A stretch of DNA of 64,000 nt from Hymenobacter fodinae (GTDB taxonomy: Bacteria; Bacteroidota; Bacteroidia; Cytophagales; Hymenobacteraceae): positions 434,001-498,000 of the forward strand of contig NZ_SRLA01000001.1 in assembly GCF_004745825.1 (NCBI RefSeq), in the 5' to 3' direction. Shown here piece by piece: positions 17,312 to 25,555 of this stretch (positions within the stretch are counted from its first letter, which is position 1; each line of letters starts with the position of its first letter). A model generated the notes under the pieces. That model ran no database searches and had not been told where the DNA came from. It worked only from the letters and a program-made list of their open reading frames with translations. The position numbers and the translations under genes are program-made.

Positions 17312-18397
17312 CTACTTCGTGGCTTTGTGCTCGGCTACTGCTTTCAGGAAATCATCGAACAGGTACTCCGTGTCCTCGGGGCCACCGGCGGCTTCGGGGT
17401 GGAATTGGGTGGAGAAGAACGGCTTGCTCTTGTGCTTGATGCCTTCGCAGGTGCCGTCGTTCAGGTTCTCGAACAACATTTCCCACTCGGCGGGCAGCGT
17501 GTTGGTGTCCACCGCAAAGCCGTGGTTTTGGCTGGTGATGTAGCTGCGCTTGGTGCCCGAGAGCAGCACCGGCTGGTTATGGCTGCGGTGGCCGTACTTC
17601 AGCTTGAAGGTGTCGCCGCCCGCGGCCAGGCCCATGAGCTGGGAACCCAAGCAGATGCCGAAGATGGGCTTGTCCTGGCCTAGTGCGGTTTGGAGGTGTT
17701 GGATAGTGGGCGTACACATCTTTGGGTCGCCGGGGCCGTTGCTCAGGAACAGGCCGTCGTAGTCGAGCTTGGTGAAGTCGTAGTCCCAGGGCACGCGAAT
17801 CAGCTCTACGTCGCGCTGCAGGAAGCAGCGGATAATGTTGGTCTTAGTGCCGCAGTCTACCAGCACGATTTTGTGCTGGCCGTTGCCGTAGTGCTTCACC
17901 TCGGTGGGGCTCACCTGGGCTACCAGATTATCCTGGTTGGGGTCGTGCAGCTCTACGTCCTGCTCGGCCACAATCTTACCCAACATGGCACCCTTCTCAC
18001 GCAGGATTTTGGTGAGCATGCGCGTATCCACCCCGAAGATGCCGGGGATGTTGTACTCCGCAAGCCAGTCGCCGAGGCTCTTGGCGGCGTTCCAGTGGCT
18101 GTGCTCCTCCGAGTAGTAATTCACTACCAGACCGGCAATGTGAATCTTGTCCGACTCGAAAATCTTGGAAATCGACTCGTACAGTTCCTCGCCTGGTACG
18201 CCGTAGTTGCCCACCATGGGGTAGGTCAGCACCAGAATCTGGCCGGCGAAGGACGGGTCCGTGAGGTTTTCGGGGTAGCCGGTCATGGCCGTGCTGAACA
18301 CCACCTCGCCCGCGGCGGAGGTGAAGGCGCCGAAAGATTGGCCTTGAATTTCAGTGCCGTCTTCCAGGACGAGTTTTACCGATTTAGCGTTTTCCAC
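17312..18397 (-). CDS. carA: Carbamoyl-phosphate synthase small (glutaminase) subunit
   Basis: Hydrolyses glutamine and channels ammonia to CarB. Its 361 residues hold the N-terminal CPSase domain (GTEIQGQSFGA, ends by about 140) and a class I glutamine amidotransferase domain with nucleophile Cys249 in GICLGSQ, and His333 and Glu335 in QFHPE. The start is GTG (complement of 18395-18397); an ATG a few bases upstream is out of frame. A 530-bp spacer with several hairpins precedes it, so it may not be cotranscribed passively with argD. Confidence 0.96.
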   Translation of the reverse strand: MENAKSVKLVLEDGTEIQGQSFGAFTSAAGEVVFSTAMTGYPENLTDPSFAGQILVLTYPMVGNYGVPGEELYESISKIFESDKIHIAGLVVNYYSEEHSHWNAAKSLGDWLAEYNIPGIFGVDTRMLTKILREKGAMLGKIVAEQDVELHDPNQDNLVAQVSPTEVKHYGNGQHKIVLVDCGTKTNIIRCFLQRDVELIRVPWDYDFTKLDYDGLFLSNGPGDPKMCTPTIQHLQTALGQDKPIFGICLGSQLMGLAAGGDTFKLKYGHRSHNQPVLLSGTKRSYITSQNHGFAVDTNTLPAEWEMLFENLNDGTCEGIKHKSKPFFSTQFHPEAAGGPEDTEYLFDDFLKAVAEHKATK

Positions 18398-18927
18398 TCT
18401 GTTATGCGAAAAAGGGTTTACTCTGTTATTGATTTTCTGCGGTAGTCAGGCCCGCTCTTCTCTTGTTGAGTTGAGAGCCAATGGCAGGTGCATCCCTCTG
18501 CCCGATCAATGCTGATCGGAACCTTACTATTGAGAGGCAATGCGGTACTTCGGCGCCTCTGTTGAGTGTCTTGCGGGTGCGCAGCGTAGCCTTCGCCGGC
18601 TTGGGCAGCCGCCCGGATACAATTTCGGCTGGAACAGAACCAAAAATTAGAGGTCTATTCCAGCCGAACGATGACTTAAGCCAAACGGGAGCGAAAGAAG
18701 ATATATCAATCGGTCCCGCACCCAGCCGCTCCCAGATGTCAGGCATCGGGAAGTCTGGCGGGCACGACTGCTGAAAGAAAATGTGGGAGGCCGTTCTTTC
18801 ACGGAAAGAACCAGCCGGTTGCTGCGCAATAGTCACCAATGGCAGCGTGCAGCTAATCAGAAGGGGAGCCTGGCTCTTGGGCTTCATCGTGCTACTCATT
18901 GGGGCTGCAAGTTAGGCTACAAGTCGC
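18398..18927. other. Long structured spacer between argD and carA
   Basis: About 530 bp without a convincing gene. It holds small hairpins: 18793-18811 (8-bp arms, 3-base loop), 18623-18668 (11-bp arms) and 18502-18519 (7-bp arms). A minus-strand frame at 18426-18899 (157 codons) stays open, but its product has no recognisable domain and odd composition. The spacer may be the untranslated leader of carA or a decayed gene. Confidence 0.5.
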
Positions 18928-20067
18928 TTACTTTTTTACCTCGGCCGGAATAAGTGTGTACAGCGCCTGTAGGAACCGGTCAACTTCGGCCTTAGTGATG
19001 TTCAATGGGGGTAGCAAGCGCAGCACCGTGGGGTCGGAGGCGTTGCCCACGAAGATGTGGAAGTCAGAAAGCAGCTTGTCACGCACGTCCTTGATGGGGA
19101 AGTCGTACTTGATGCCTACCATCAGGCCCCGGCCCCGAATTTCCTCGGCCCCAGCGTTGGCTTCCAGTTCCGAGCGGAGATAGTGGCCTAGCTCAGCGGC
19201 GTGGTTTAGCAGGTTTTCCTGCTCAATAACCTCCAGCACGGCCAAGGCGGCGGCGCAGGCCAGGTGGTTGCCCCCAAACGTGGTGCCCAGCAAGCCATAG
19301 GAGGCCTTCAGCTCCGGCGCAATCAGGATGCCGCCGATGGGGAAGCCGTTGCCCATGCCTTTCGCCACTGAAATAACATCGGGGCGGATGCCGGCGTGCT
19401 GGTGGGCAAAGAACTTGCCGCTACGGCCGTAGCCGCTCTGCACCTCGTCGGCAATCAGTAGGGCGCCGTACTGCTTGCACAGTGCGGCTAGGCCAGTCAG
19501 GAACTCATCGGAGGGCATGATGATACCGCCTACCCCCTGAATGGGCTCAATGATGGCTGCGCACACGTCGCCGCCTTGCAGCACCTGCTCTACCGCCGCT
19601 AGGTCATATTCCACGAAGGAAATGGCGTGGTCGGCATTGAAGGGAGCTACAATTTTAGGGTTATCAGTAGCCGCTACTGCACCGGAGGTACGGCCATGGA
19701 AGGCGCCTTTAAAGGCGAGTACACGCTTCTTACCGGTGTGGAAGGACGCCAGCTTCAGGGCATTCTCGTTGGCCTCGGCGCCAGAGTTGCACAGAAACAG
19801 TGAGTAGTCCTCGTAGCCCGACACATGGCCTAGCTTCTGAGCTAGCTGCGCCTGAATCGGAATCTGCACCGAGTTGGAGTAGAAGCCGATGTTCTGCAAC
19901 TGCTCCGTGAGGCGCTGCACGTAGTGCGGGTGGCTGTGGCCGATGCTGATAACAGCATGCCCACCGTAGAAATCCAGGTACTCCTGGCCTTTATCGTCCC
20001 AAAGTTTCGCTCCCAACGCCTTTACCGGCGTGATGTTAACGAGCGGATATACATTGAAAAGCTCCAT
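18928..20067 (-). CDS. argD: Acetylornithine (succinylornithine) aminotransferase
   Basis: PLP class III aminotransferase of arginine synthesis, converting the N-acyl glutamate semialdehyde to N-acylornithine. 379 residues, normal for ArgD. The PLP lysine is Lys236 in SVAKGMGNG; ADEVQSGYGRSGKFF carries the Asp and the substrate-gating segment, and the N-terminal GHAVISIGHSHP block is typical. It lies downstream of argC on the same strand, separated by a REP-like inverted repeat, so it can be cotranscribed with the GNAT-argG-argC unit or have its own promoter. The second class III enzyme in the window (57 kb) is the ornithine-specific rocD. Confidence 0.93.
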   Translation of the reverse strand: MELFNVYPLVNITPVKALGAKLWDDKGQEYLDFYGGHAVISIGHSHPHYVQRLTEQLQNIGFYSNSVQIPIQAQLAQKLGHVSGYEDYSLFLCNSGAEANENALKLASFHTGKKRVLAFKGAFHGRTSGAVAATDNPKIVAPFNADHAISFVEYDLAAVEQVLQGGDVCAAIIEPIQGVGGIIMPSDEFLTGLAALCKQYGALLIADEVQSGYGRSGKFFAHQHAGIRPDVISVAKGMGNGFPIGGILIAPELKASYGLLGTTFGGNHLACAAALAVLEVIEQENLLNHAAELGHYLRSELEANAGAEEIRGRGLMVGIKYDFPIKDVRDKLLSDFHIFVGNASDPTVLRLLPPLNITKAEVDRFLQALYTLIPAEVKK

Positions 20068-20128
20068 TTTAAAGAAGTAAGAGCTGAGAGGTTAGATGTT
20101 ATAAGCAGTCGTCAGAACTCAAGAAAAG

Positions 20129-20239
20129 AACGTCATTCCGAGCTTACCGAGGAATCTCGCGTGCTGATGCTGCCATACTATTCCGGCGTCAACAAGCGAG
20201 ATTCCTCGACTTCGTTGCGCTACGCTCGGAATGACGTTC
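20129..20239. repeat. REP-like inverted repeat between argC and argD
   Basis: Outer arms of 16 bp (20129-20144 and 20224-20239) with core CGTCATTCCGAGC, plus inner arms near 20149-20160 and 20196-20207. It would fold in the argC-argD intercistronic RNA and could protect or attenuate it. Confidence 0.85.
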
Positions 20240-20246
20240 TGCAGAA

Positions 20247-21227
20247 TTAGAAGAGCCCCGCTTTCAATCCCAGGCCAGTTGTTTCGGGTAGGCCAAACAG
20301 CAAGTTCATGTTCTGCACGGCCTGGCCGGATGCGCCTTTCACGAGGTTGTCGATAACCGAGGTGATGAGTAGTTGCTTGCCGAATTTCTGCACATGCAGC
20401 AGGCACTTATTAGTGTTGACTACCTGTTTCAGGTGAATTTCTTTATCCGACACCGTGGTGAAGGGGGCGTCCTGGTAGAACTTCTGGTACAGCTCTCGCG
20501 CCTCTTCTTGGGTCAAGTCCGATGGCGTATAGACGCTGGCGAAGATGCCCCGGGAGAAGTTGCCACGGTACGGAATGAAGTGCATGGCGCTTTCCAGCTG
20601 CGGCTGCAGTTGCGCCAGGCTCTCCCCAATTTCGCCGAGATGCTGGTGCGTAAAGGGCTTGTAGATAGACACGTTATTCGTGCGCCACGAAAAGTGCACC
20701 GTCTCCGACAAGCTCTGCCCTGCGCCCGTGCTGCCTGTAATGGCCGATACGTGCACGTCGTCCGTGAGCTTTCCGGCCTGGGCCAGGGGTAGCAAGGCCA
20801 GCTGAATAGCCGTAGCAAAACAGCCAGGGTTGGCAATGCTCTGGGCCTGCTGGATGCGGCTCTTGTTCAGCTCCGGCAACCCGTACACAAACTCCCGGCC
20901 TTCAAACTCCGCATCGGCTTCCAGGCGGAAGTCGTTGCTCAGGTCGATGATGTGGGTAGTTTCGGGCAGTTCGTGCTTCGTGAGCCAGGCTTTGGAGTTA
21001 CCGTGGCCTAGGCACAAGAACACCACGTCTTCATCCCCCCCCAGCTCCGAGGCAAATACCAGGTCCGTCTCGCCCACTAAGTCGTCGTGAACCTGGTAGA
21101 TGGGGTTGCCGGCGTTGGAAGAGCTGACGATGGCGCCCAGCTCCGCGTATTCGTGGTGCAGCAGAATACGGACAAGCTCCCCGGCCGTGTAGCCGGCGCC
21201 CCCTACGATGCCAACCTTAATTTTCAT
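20247..21227 (-). CDS. argC: N-acetyl-gamma-glutamyl-phosphate reductase
   Basis: NADPH-dependent reductase of arginine synthesis, reducing the N-acyl glutamyl phosphate to the semialdehyde. 326 residues: the Rossmann motif GGAGYTAGEL (9-18), catalytic Cys136 in NPGCFATA, and the dimer/NADP segment KGASGQAVQNMN near the C-terminus. The frame extends upstream, but the ATG at 21225-21227 directly precedes the nucleotide-binding strand. The start overlaps the end of argG by 11 bp, implying coupling. Confidence 0.95.
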   Translation of the reverse strand: MKIKVGIVGGAGYTAGELVRILLHHEYAELGAIVSSSNAGNPIYQVHDDLVGETDLVFASELGGDEDVVFLCLGHGNSKAWLTKHELPETTHIIDLSNDFRLEADAEFEGREFVYGLPELNKSRIQQAQSIANPGCFATAIQLALLPLAQAGKLTDDVHVSAITGSTGAGQSLSETVHFSWRTNNVSIYKPFTHQHLGEIGESLAQLQPQLESAMHFIPYRGNFSRGIFASVYTPSDLTQEEARELYQKFYQDAPFTTVSDKEIHLKQVVNTNKCLLHVQKFGKQLLITSVIDNLVKGASGQAVQNMNLLFGLPETTGLGLKAGLF

Positions 21228-22404
21228 CGTTGAACGAGCTGTGAATCCGCAGCTGGTTGCTGAAGATCTTGATGAAGCCCTTGGCATCGCGGCCGTCCCA
21301 GGCATCGTTTTCCTCGCCGTAGGTGGCCACTTTGGAACGCATCATGTCGTATTTCGACTCAATGCCTTGCAGCTCGAACTGGTAGGGCTTCAAGGTCACG
21401 AACACCTGGCCCGAAACGCGCTCCTGCGACGACGTGAGGAAAGCCTCCATGTCGCGCATTACGGGGTCGAGGTACTGCGCCTCGTGCAGCAGGGTGCCGT
21501 ACCAGTTGGCGATGTAGTCCTTGTGCAGCAGCTGCCAACGGCTGGAGGTGTGCTTCTCCAGCAAGTGGTGAGCCTTCAGCAGAATCAGCGGAGCGGGAGC
21601 CTCGAAGCCTACGCGGCCTTTGATGCCAAGAATAGTGTCGCCCACGTGGGTGTCACGGCCAATAGCGTAGCGGCCACCCAAGTCGTTGAGCTCTTGAATC
21701 AGCTCCACGGGGTTCATCGACTTGCCATTCAGCGCCACGGGCTCACCCTTAGCGAATGTAATTTCAACGGTAGTAGGCTCGTTGGCCGTGAGTTGCGTGG
21801 GGTACGCCGACTCGGGCAGCGCCTGGTGCGAAGTCAGGGTTTCTACGCCGCCCACGCTGGTGCCCCAAATACCCTTGTTGATGGAGTACTTGGCCTTTTC
21901 CCAGCTCATCTCGAAGCCGTGCTGATTCAGGAAGTCAATCTCGGCCTGACGCGACAGTTTTAGGTCGCGGATGGGCGTGATGATTTCCGTGTTGGGCGCG
22001 ATAACCGAGAAAGCCACGTCGAAACGTACTTGGTCGTTGCCGGCGCCGGTGCTGCCGTGGGCAATGTAGTCAGCCTTGTGCTCCCGGGCGTACTCGGCAA
22101 GGGCCAGTGACTGGAACATACGCTCCGCGCTGACGCTCAGCGGGTAGGTGTCGTTCTTGAGGATGTTGCCAAAAATGAGGTAGCGCAGGCAGTCATGGTA
22201 GAATCGCTGGGTCACGTCAATCACCTCGTGCTTAGTCGAGCCCAGTTCGTAGGCTCGCTTCTCGATGGCTGCTAGCTCTTCCTCGGAAAAGCCGCCGGAG
22301 TTGACAATGACGGTGTGAACTTCCAGACCCAGTTCGCGGGTCAGATATACAACGCAGTAGGACGTATCCAAGCCGCCGCTGTAGGCTAAAACTACCTTTT
22401 TCAT
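21217..22404 (-). CDS. argG: Argininosuccinate synthase
   Basis: ATP-dependent condensation of citrulline with aspartate. 395 residues: the PP-loop SGGLDTS (9-15) at the N-terminus and the GSTGAGNDQVRFD signature in the middle are both intact. The ATG shares one base with the stop codon of the upstream GNAT gene (22404) and the 3' end overlaps argC, so GNAT-argG-argC is a tightly coupled unit. Transcription probably starts near 23447 with a leader that may sense arginine. Confidence 0.96.
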   Translation of the reverse strand: MKKVVLAYSGGLDTSYCVVYLTRELGLEVHTVIVNSGGFSEEELAAIEKRAYELGSTKHEVIDVTQRFYHDCLRYLIFGNILKNDTYPLSVSAERMFQSLALAEYAREHKADYIAHGSTGAGNDQVRFDVAFSVIAPNTEIITPIRDLKLSRQAEIDFLNQHGFEMSWEKAKYSINKGIWGTSVGGVETLTSHQALPESAYPTQLTANEPTTVEITFAKGEPVALNGKSMNPVELIQELNDLGGRYAIGRDTHVGDTILGIKGRVGFEAPAPLILLKAHHLLEKHTSSRWQLLHKDYIANWYGTLLHEAQYLDPVMRDMEAFLTSSQERVSGQVFVTLKPYQFELQGIESKYDMMRSKVATYGEENDAWDGRDAKGFIKIFSNQLRIHSSFNDEN

Positions 22405-22985
22405 TATTGGCCTTGGGGTGTAAGAATCTCAATCGACTCCTGAACGATCTGGCCGTACTGGTCATCGAGCTTGTCGTAGACCATGCCAGTGCACAGGCAC
22501 ATTTTGCGCTCGTTTTCCATCAGGATGCCGTAGTTTTTGCAGCTAGAGCAGCCCTTCCAGAAATCGTCGCTCTGGGTCAGTTCGGGGAAGGTAACCGGGC
22601 GGTAACCCAGCTCATTGTTGATCTTCATCACGGCCGCTGAGGTAGTGATACCGAAGATCTTAGCCGCCGGGTATTTCGTGCGCGACAGCTCAAATACGCG
22701 GTGCTTGATGGCGCGGCCGAGACCTTCCTTGCGGAGCTCCGTATTCACAATGAGGCCCGAGTTGACCACAAACTTGTTGTCCTCGAAGGTCTCGATGTAG
22801 CAGAAGCCCGCCAGCTGCTCATCCACGAAGGCGATAATGGCGTCGCCCCGGTCCATCTTCTTGATCAGATAGTTAGGGTCGCGCTTGGCGATGCCGACTC
22901 CGCGCGCTTTGGCGGATTCGGCGTACCATTGACAGAGGGTTTCCACATACTGCGCATCGGCAGCATCGGCGACTCGTAAAAGCAT
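22404..22985 (-). CDS. GNAT acyltransferase heading the arg operon; candidate first enzyme of arginine synthesis
   Basis: A 193-residue GNAT-fold acyltransferase. The acyl-CoA pyrophosphate loop is RKEGLGRA (85-92). The C-terminal extension has a Cys cluster (C146, C149, C163, C165) that could bind zinc. I chose the ATG at 22983-22985; the in-frame TTG at 23021 adds residues that do not fit the fold. No argA or argJ gene is seen in the window, while nearly every other step is present, and the gene is fused by overlap to argG. The inference is that it acylates glutamate (N-acetyl- or N-succinylglutamate synthase). Activity is not proven by the sequence. Confidence 0.8.
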   Translation of the reverse strand: MLLRVADAADAQYVETLCQWYAESAKARGVGIAKRDPNYLIKKMDRGDAIIAFVDEQLAGFCYIETFEDNKFVVNSGLIVNTELRKEGLGRAIKHRVFELSRTKYPAAKIFGITTSAAVMKINNELGYRPVTFPELTQSDDFWKGCSSCKNYGILMENERKMCLCTGMVYDKLDDQYGQIVQESIEILTPQGQ

Positions 22986-23267
22986 GGTCGAAGCTCGGTT
23001 GGTTACCGCTGTATACGGCAACAGACTCGGGAAGACGGTAAAGGAGGAGCTAGAAGTGCAGCGGTGGGGTGTGGCTGCGCCGTAACCAGAACAGGTTCTG
23101 GTGCCAGAAAAGAAGCCCGGAAATGTGGGGAAGCCAGTTTAGCAAGCCGCCAAGGCGGCGCAGAACGTGAAATCGGCTAGGGGAGGCGCACCAGGGCTTA
23201 CACTCGTGTCAATTCGTTATTCGTAGAAACTTTCTTCAGCAGGGGGCTAAGGTTGGAGGCCCTTGCG

Positions 23268-23354
23268 TCGTCGGGGATAGTGTGCTAACTGGCCGACGAG
23301 ATATTGCATGCCAGCGCTTAAGCTGGCATTGTTCGCACGACCAGATTGGGTCGT
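23268..23354 (-). promoter_or_regulatory. Candidate arginine attenuator hairpins
   Basis: Three stems in the minus-strand leader. Stem 1 (arms 23349-23354 and 23337-23342) lies over Arg codons 11-12 and the following codons of the leader ORF. Stem 2 (arms 23322-23329 and 23308-23315) has the leader stop codon TAA in its loop. Stem 3 (arms 23293-23299 and 23268-23274) follows. CGACGA from stem 1 can also pair with TCGTCG of stem 3, so the structures are alternatives. There is no T-run after stem 3, so a Rho-dependent or processing mechanism is more likely than intrinsic termination. Confidence 0.55.
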
Positions 23355-23386
23355 CGCAGAAGCGCAATAGAAGAGAGACGAATCAT
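23318..23386 (-). CDS. Leader peptide of the GNAT-argG-argC operon (candidate)
   Basis: A 22-codon ORF with ATG complementary to 23384-23386 and TAA complementary to 23318-23320. Arginine is at positions 3, 11, 12 and 18, including a tandem pair; codons are CGT then CGA three times, and CGA is a poor codon in this GC-rich genome. The ORF starts about 60 nt after the inferred transcription start and overlaps the first two hairpins. This is the layout of ribosome-mediated attenuation as in leader peptides of his, trp or leu operons. It could still be a chance ORF; its arginine content and position relative to the stems are the arguments for it. Confidence 0.55.
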   Translation of the reverse strand: MIRLSSIALLRRPNLVVRTMPA

Positions 23387-23452
23387 GAAGACTGCCGTGA
23401 GGCGAGAGAGGTGTTTCTGCGGTTTAAAATGAATTGGACCGCTAAATCGTTG

Positions 23453-23460
23453 CAAAACTA
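23453..23460 (-). promoter_or_regulatory. -7 box of the GNAT-argG-argC promoter
   Basis: TAGTTTTG on the minus strand is a perfect match to TAnnTTTG. The -33 TTTG at a 19-base spacing is not conserved (CAAA there). It places the transcription start near 23447, giving a leader of about 460 nt. Confidence 0.45.
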
Positions 23461-23479
23461 GATGTTTTTTTTCGGAAAC

Positions 23480-23510
23480 TTTGTCGGCCCAACTTTAAAA
23501 AATAGTTATC
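23480..23510 (+). promoter_or_regulatory. Candidate promoter of argB-argE
   Basis: TTTG (23480-23483), 19 bases, TAGTTATC (23503-23510): the -33 box is exact and the -7 box matches at four of six positions. It lies about 90 bp before the argB ATG, back-to-back with the minus-strand promoter. Confidence 0.45.
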
Positions 23511-23602
23511 ACTCTATGTGGGTTTCCGTTAGCAGGTAGCTCAACGGTTAGCATGTTTTGGCATTCGGTGGCCGTACGCGCCATTTTTCCCTTTTCCCTC
23601 CT

Positions 23603-24385
23603 ATGCGTGAAGGCTTAAAAATATTTAAGATTGGTGGCGGCATCATTGACGATGAAGCACAGCTAGGCCACTTCCTGACGGAACTAGCCCGCATACCCGG
23701 CCAAAAGATTCTGGTGCACGGCGGGGGCAAAGGCGCCAGCCAGATGCTGCAAAGCCTAGGCATTGAGCCCCAGATGGTGCAGGGCCGCCGCATCACCGAT
23801 GCTGCTACCCTCGACATTGTGACCATGTTTTACGCGGGCAAAACCAACAAGCAAGTGGTGGCGCTGCTACAAGCCGCCGGCGTGAATGCCCTAGGCCTGT
23901 CGGGCGCCGATGGCAACGTTATTCGGGCCGTGAAGCGCCCAGTGAAGGACATCGACTACGGCTTCGTGGGCGACTTGCCCGAGGACAGCATCAACACCAC
24001 CTTGCTAGGCCAGTTGCTGCAGGCCGGCATCACGCCCGTGTTCTGCGCCATCACCCACGATGGCCTAGGCCAGTTGCTCAACACCAACGCCGATACCATT
24101 GCCAGCACCCTGGCCCGCGCCCTGGCCGCGCAGTATGAGGTGGAGTTGCACTTCTGCTTCGAGAAAGATGGCGTGCTCGCGGACATCAACGATGGACAGT
24201 CGGTAATTCCGCAGATAGTGCCGGTCCAGTACCAGCAGTTAAAAGCCGAGGGTGTTATTGCCGCTGGTATGGTGCCTAAACTCGATAATGCCTTTGCAGC
24301 GTTGGAAGCTGGGGTGGAGCGTGTGGTGATTGAAAACGCACTCAAGATCAACGAACCCGTGAAAACTGTGCTATGCCGGAGCTAA
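23603..24385 (+). CDS. argB: Acetylglutamate kinase
   Basis: Phosphorylates N-acetylglutamate (or N-succinylglutamate in the succinyl variant of the pathway). 260 residues of the amino acid kinase fold: KIGGGIIDD near the N-terminus with the phosphate-binding Lys, HGGGKGAS glycine loop and the late segment around GMVPKLDNA with the second Lys. The length is that of the arginine-insensitive type without an N-terminal extra helix. I chose ATG 23603 because the upstream in-frame region has no conserved sequence. It overlaps argE by 13 bp. Confidence 0.94.
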   Translation: MREGLKIFKIGGGIIDDEAQLGHFLTELARIPGQKILVHGGGKGASQMLQSLGIEPQMVQGRRITDAATLDIVTMFYAGKTNKQVVALLQAAGVNALGLSGADGNVIRAVKRPVKDIDYGFVGDLPEDSINTTLLGQLLQAGITPVFCAITHDGLGQLLNTNADTIASTLARALAAQYEVELHFCFEKDGVLADINDGQSVIPQIVPVQYQQLKAEGVIAAGMVPKLDNAFAALEAGVERVVIENALKINEPVKTVLCRS

Positions 24386-25443
24386 TCGAGCGGCTGACCG
24401 AGGACGCCATTGAGCTGCTGCAGGAGCTGATTCAGACGCCCTCCTTGTCAAGGGAAGAAGACCAGACGGCGGAGCTGATCTTTCGATTTCTGACCTTCCA
24501 CGGCGCCCACCCGCGGCGGGATAAGAACAACGTTTGGGCCATGTCAAAGCATTTTGATGCCGCTAAGCCCACCATCCTGCTCAACTCCCACCACGACACC
24601 GTAAAGGCTGGCACCACCTGGACTTACGACCCGCTGGGCGCGGTAATAGAAGGCGACAAGCTGATTGGCTTGGGCAGCAACGATGCCGGGGCTTCGGCGG
24701 TGAGCTTGCTGGCTACGTTCCTGTACTTCCATGAGCGCACCGACCTAGCCTACAACCTCATCTGTGCCATTACGGCCGAGGAAGAAGTGTCGGGGATAAA
24801 TGGTATCCGGAGCGTACTGCCCCAGCTAGGCCATATCGACTTGGGGATTGTTGGAGAGCCCACCCAAATGGACCTAGCCGTGGCGGAAAAGGGCCTGGTG
24901 GTGCTCGACTGCGTGGCCCACGGCCGGACCGGGCACGCCGCCCGCGAGGAAGGCGAAAACGCTCTCTACAAAGCCGTAGCCGACATCCGGTGGTTCGAGC
25001 AATTCCGCTTCCCGGAAGTATCACCGCTGCTGGGCCCGGTGAAAATGACCGTAACGCAGATTCAGGCGGGCACCCAGCACAACGTTGTGCCCGACCGCTG
25101 CACTTTCGTGGTAGATGTTCGTACCAATGAGCTGTATTCCAACCAAGAAGTAGTGGAGCTCGTGCGCCAGCATGTCACCTCCGAGGTTACACCGCGCTCT
25201 ACCCATCTCAACTCCTCGCGCATTGAGCTAGGCCACCCGCTGGTGCAGCGCAGTATAGGCCTAGGCCGCCGTACGTTTGGCTCCGTCACGCTATCTGACC
25301 AATCTATGATGCCATTCACGACAGTGAAGATTGGCCCCGGCGACTCAGCCCGCTCTCACACGCCCGATGAGTACATCCTGCTCAGCGAAATCCGAGATGG
25401 TGTGCAGGGCTACGTAGCTTTGCTGGACGGACTAGTACTGTAG
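24373..25443 (+). CDS. argE: M20 deacylase, N-acetylornithine (or N-acetylcitrulline) deacetylase
   Basis: Zinc-dependent M20 amidohydrolase that removes the N-acyl group late in arginine synthesis. 356 residues; metal ligands and catalytic residues are His73 (NSHHDTVKAG), Asp104 (GSNDAG), the acidic triplet 136-138 (AEEE), and the C-terminal HTPDEY. In Bacteroidetes and Xanthomonas, where the carbamoyltransferase works on the N-acylated ornithine, this step releases citrulline from N-acylcitrulline. It is translationally coupled to argB by a 13-bp overlap. The role is secure from context, the acyl group is not. Confidence 0.9.
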   Translation: MPELIERLTEDAIELLQELIQTPSLSREEDQTAELIFRFLTFHGAHPRRDKNNVWAMSKHFDAAKPTILLNSHHDTVKAGTTWTYDPLGAVIEGDKLIGLGSNDAGASAVSLLATFLYFHERTDLAYNLICAITAEEEVSGINGIRSVLPQLGHIDLGIVGEPTQMDLAVAEKGLVVLDCVAHGRTGHAAREEGENALYKAVADIRWFEQFRFPEVSPLLGPVKMTVTQIQAGTQHNVVPDRCTFVVDVRTNELYSNQEVVELVRQHVTSEVTPRSTHLNSSRIELGHPLVQRSIGLGRRTFGSVTLSDQSMMPFTTVKIGPGDSARSHTPDEYILLSEIRDGVQGYVALLDGLVL

Positions 25444-25487
25444 CGCGAAGCTCCCGCTTCGCGTATCGTAAAACGAACTACAAACAG

Positions 25488-25516
25488 CGTCATGCTGAGC
25501 TTGTCGAAGCATCTAT
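25488..25516. repeat. Half REP-like element before the low-GC secreted protein gene
   Basis: GCGTCATGCTGAGCTTGTCG followed by AAGCATCTA, a single arm of the repeat family, 40 bp upstream of the next gene's ATG. Confidence 0.7.
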
Positions 25517-25555
25517 ACTGAGGGTAATAGCATCAATTCGATTGATTCAGAATAT

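Larger units (their letters stand above)
22986..23602. other. Divergent regulatory region of the two arg units
   Basis: A 617-bp region between the minus-strand GNAT-argG-argC unit and plus-strand argB-argE. It holds an AT-rich promoter core (about 23440-23515), a leader ORF (23318-23386, minus), three consecutive hairpins (23268-23354) and two more in the minus-strand leader: about 23143-23160 (GCCGCC/GGCGGC) and about 23084-23103 (CCAGAA/TTCTGG). Confidence 0.7.

Noticed and set aside
17690..18445. Long plus-strand frame antisense to carA
   Set aside because: Antisense shadow of a GC-rich gene; no domain.
18426..18899. 157-codon minus-strand frame in the argD-carA spacer
   Set aside because: Unusual composition, no recognisable domain, and overlapping competing frame; kept only as part of the spacer description.
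23553..23618. 21-codon plus-strand ORF overlapping the argB start
   Set aside because: Not arginine-rich (one Arg), no hairpin logic, and it overlaps the argB start in another frame; likely chance.
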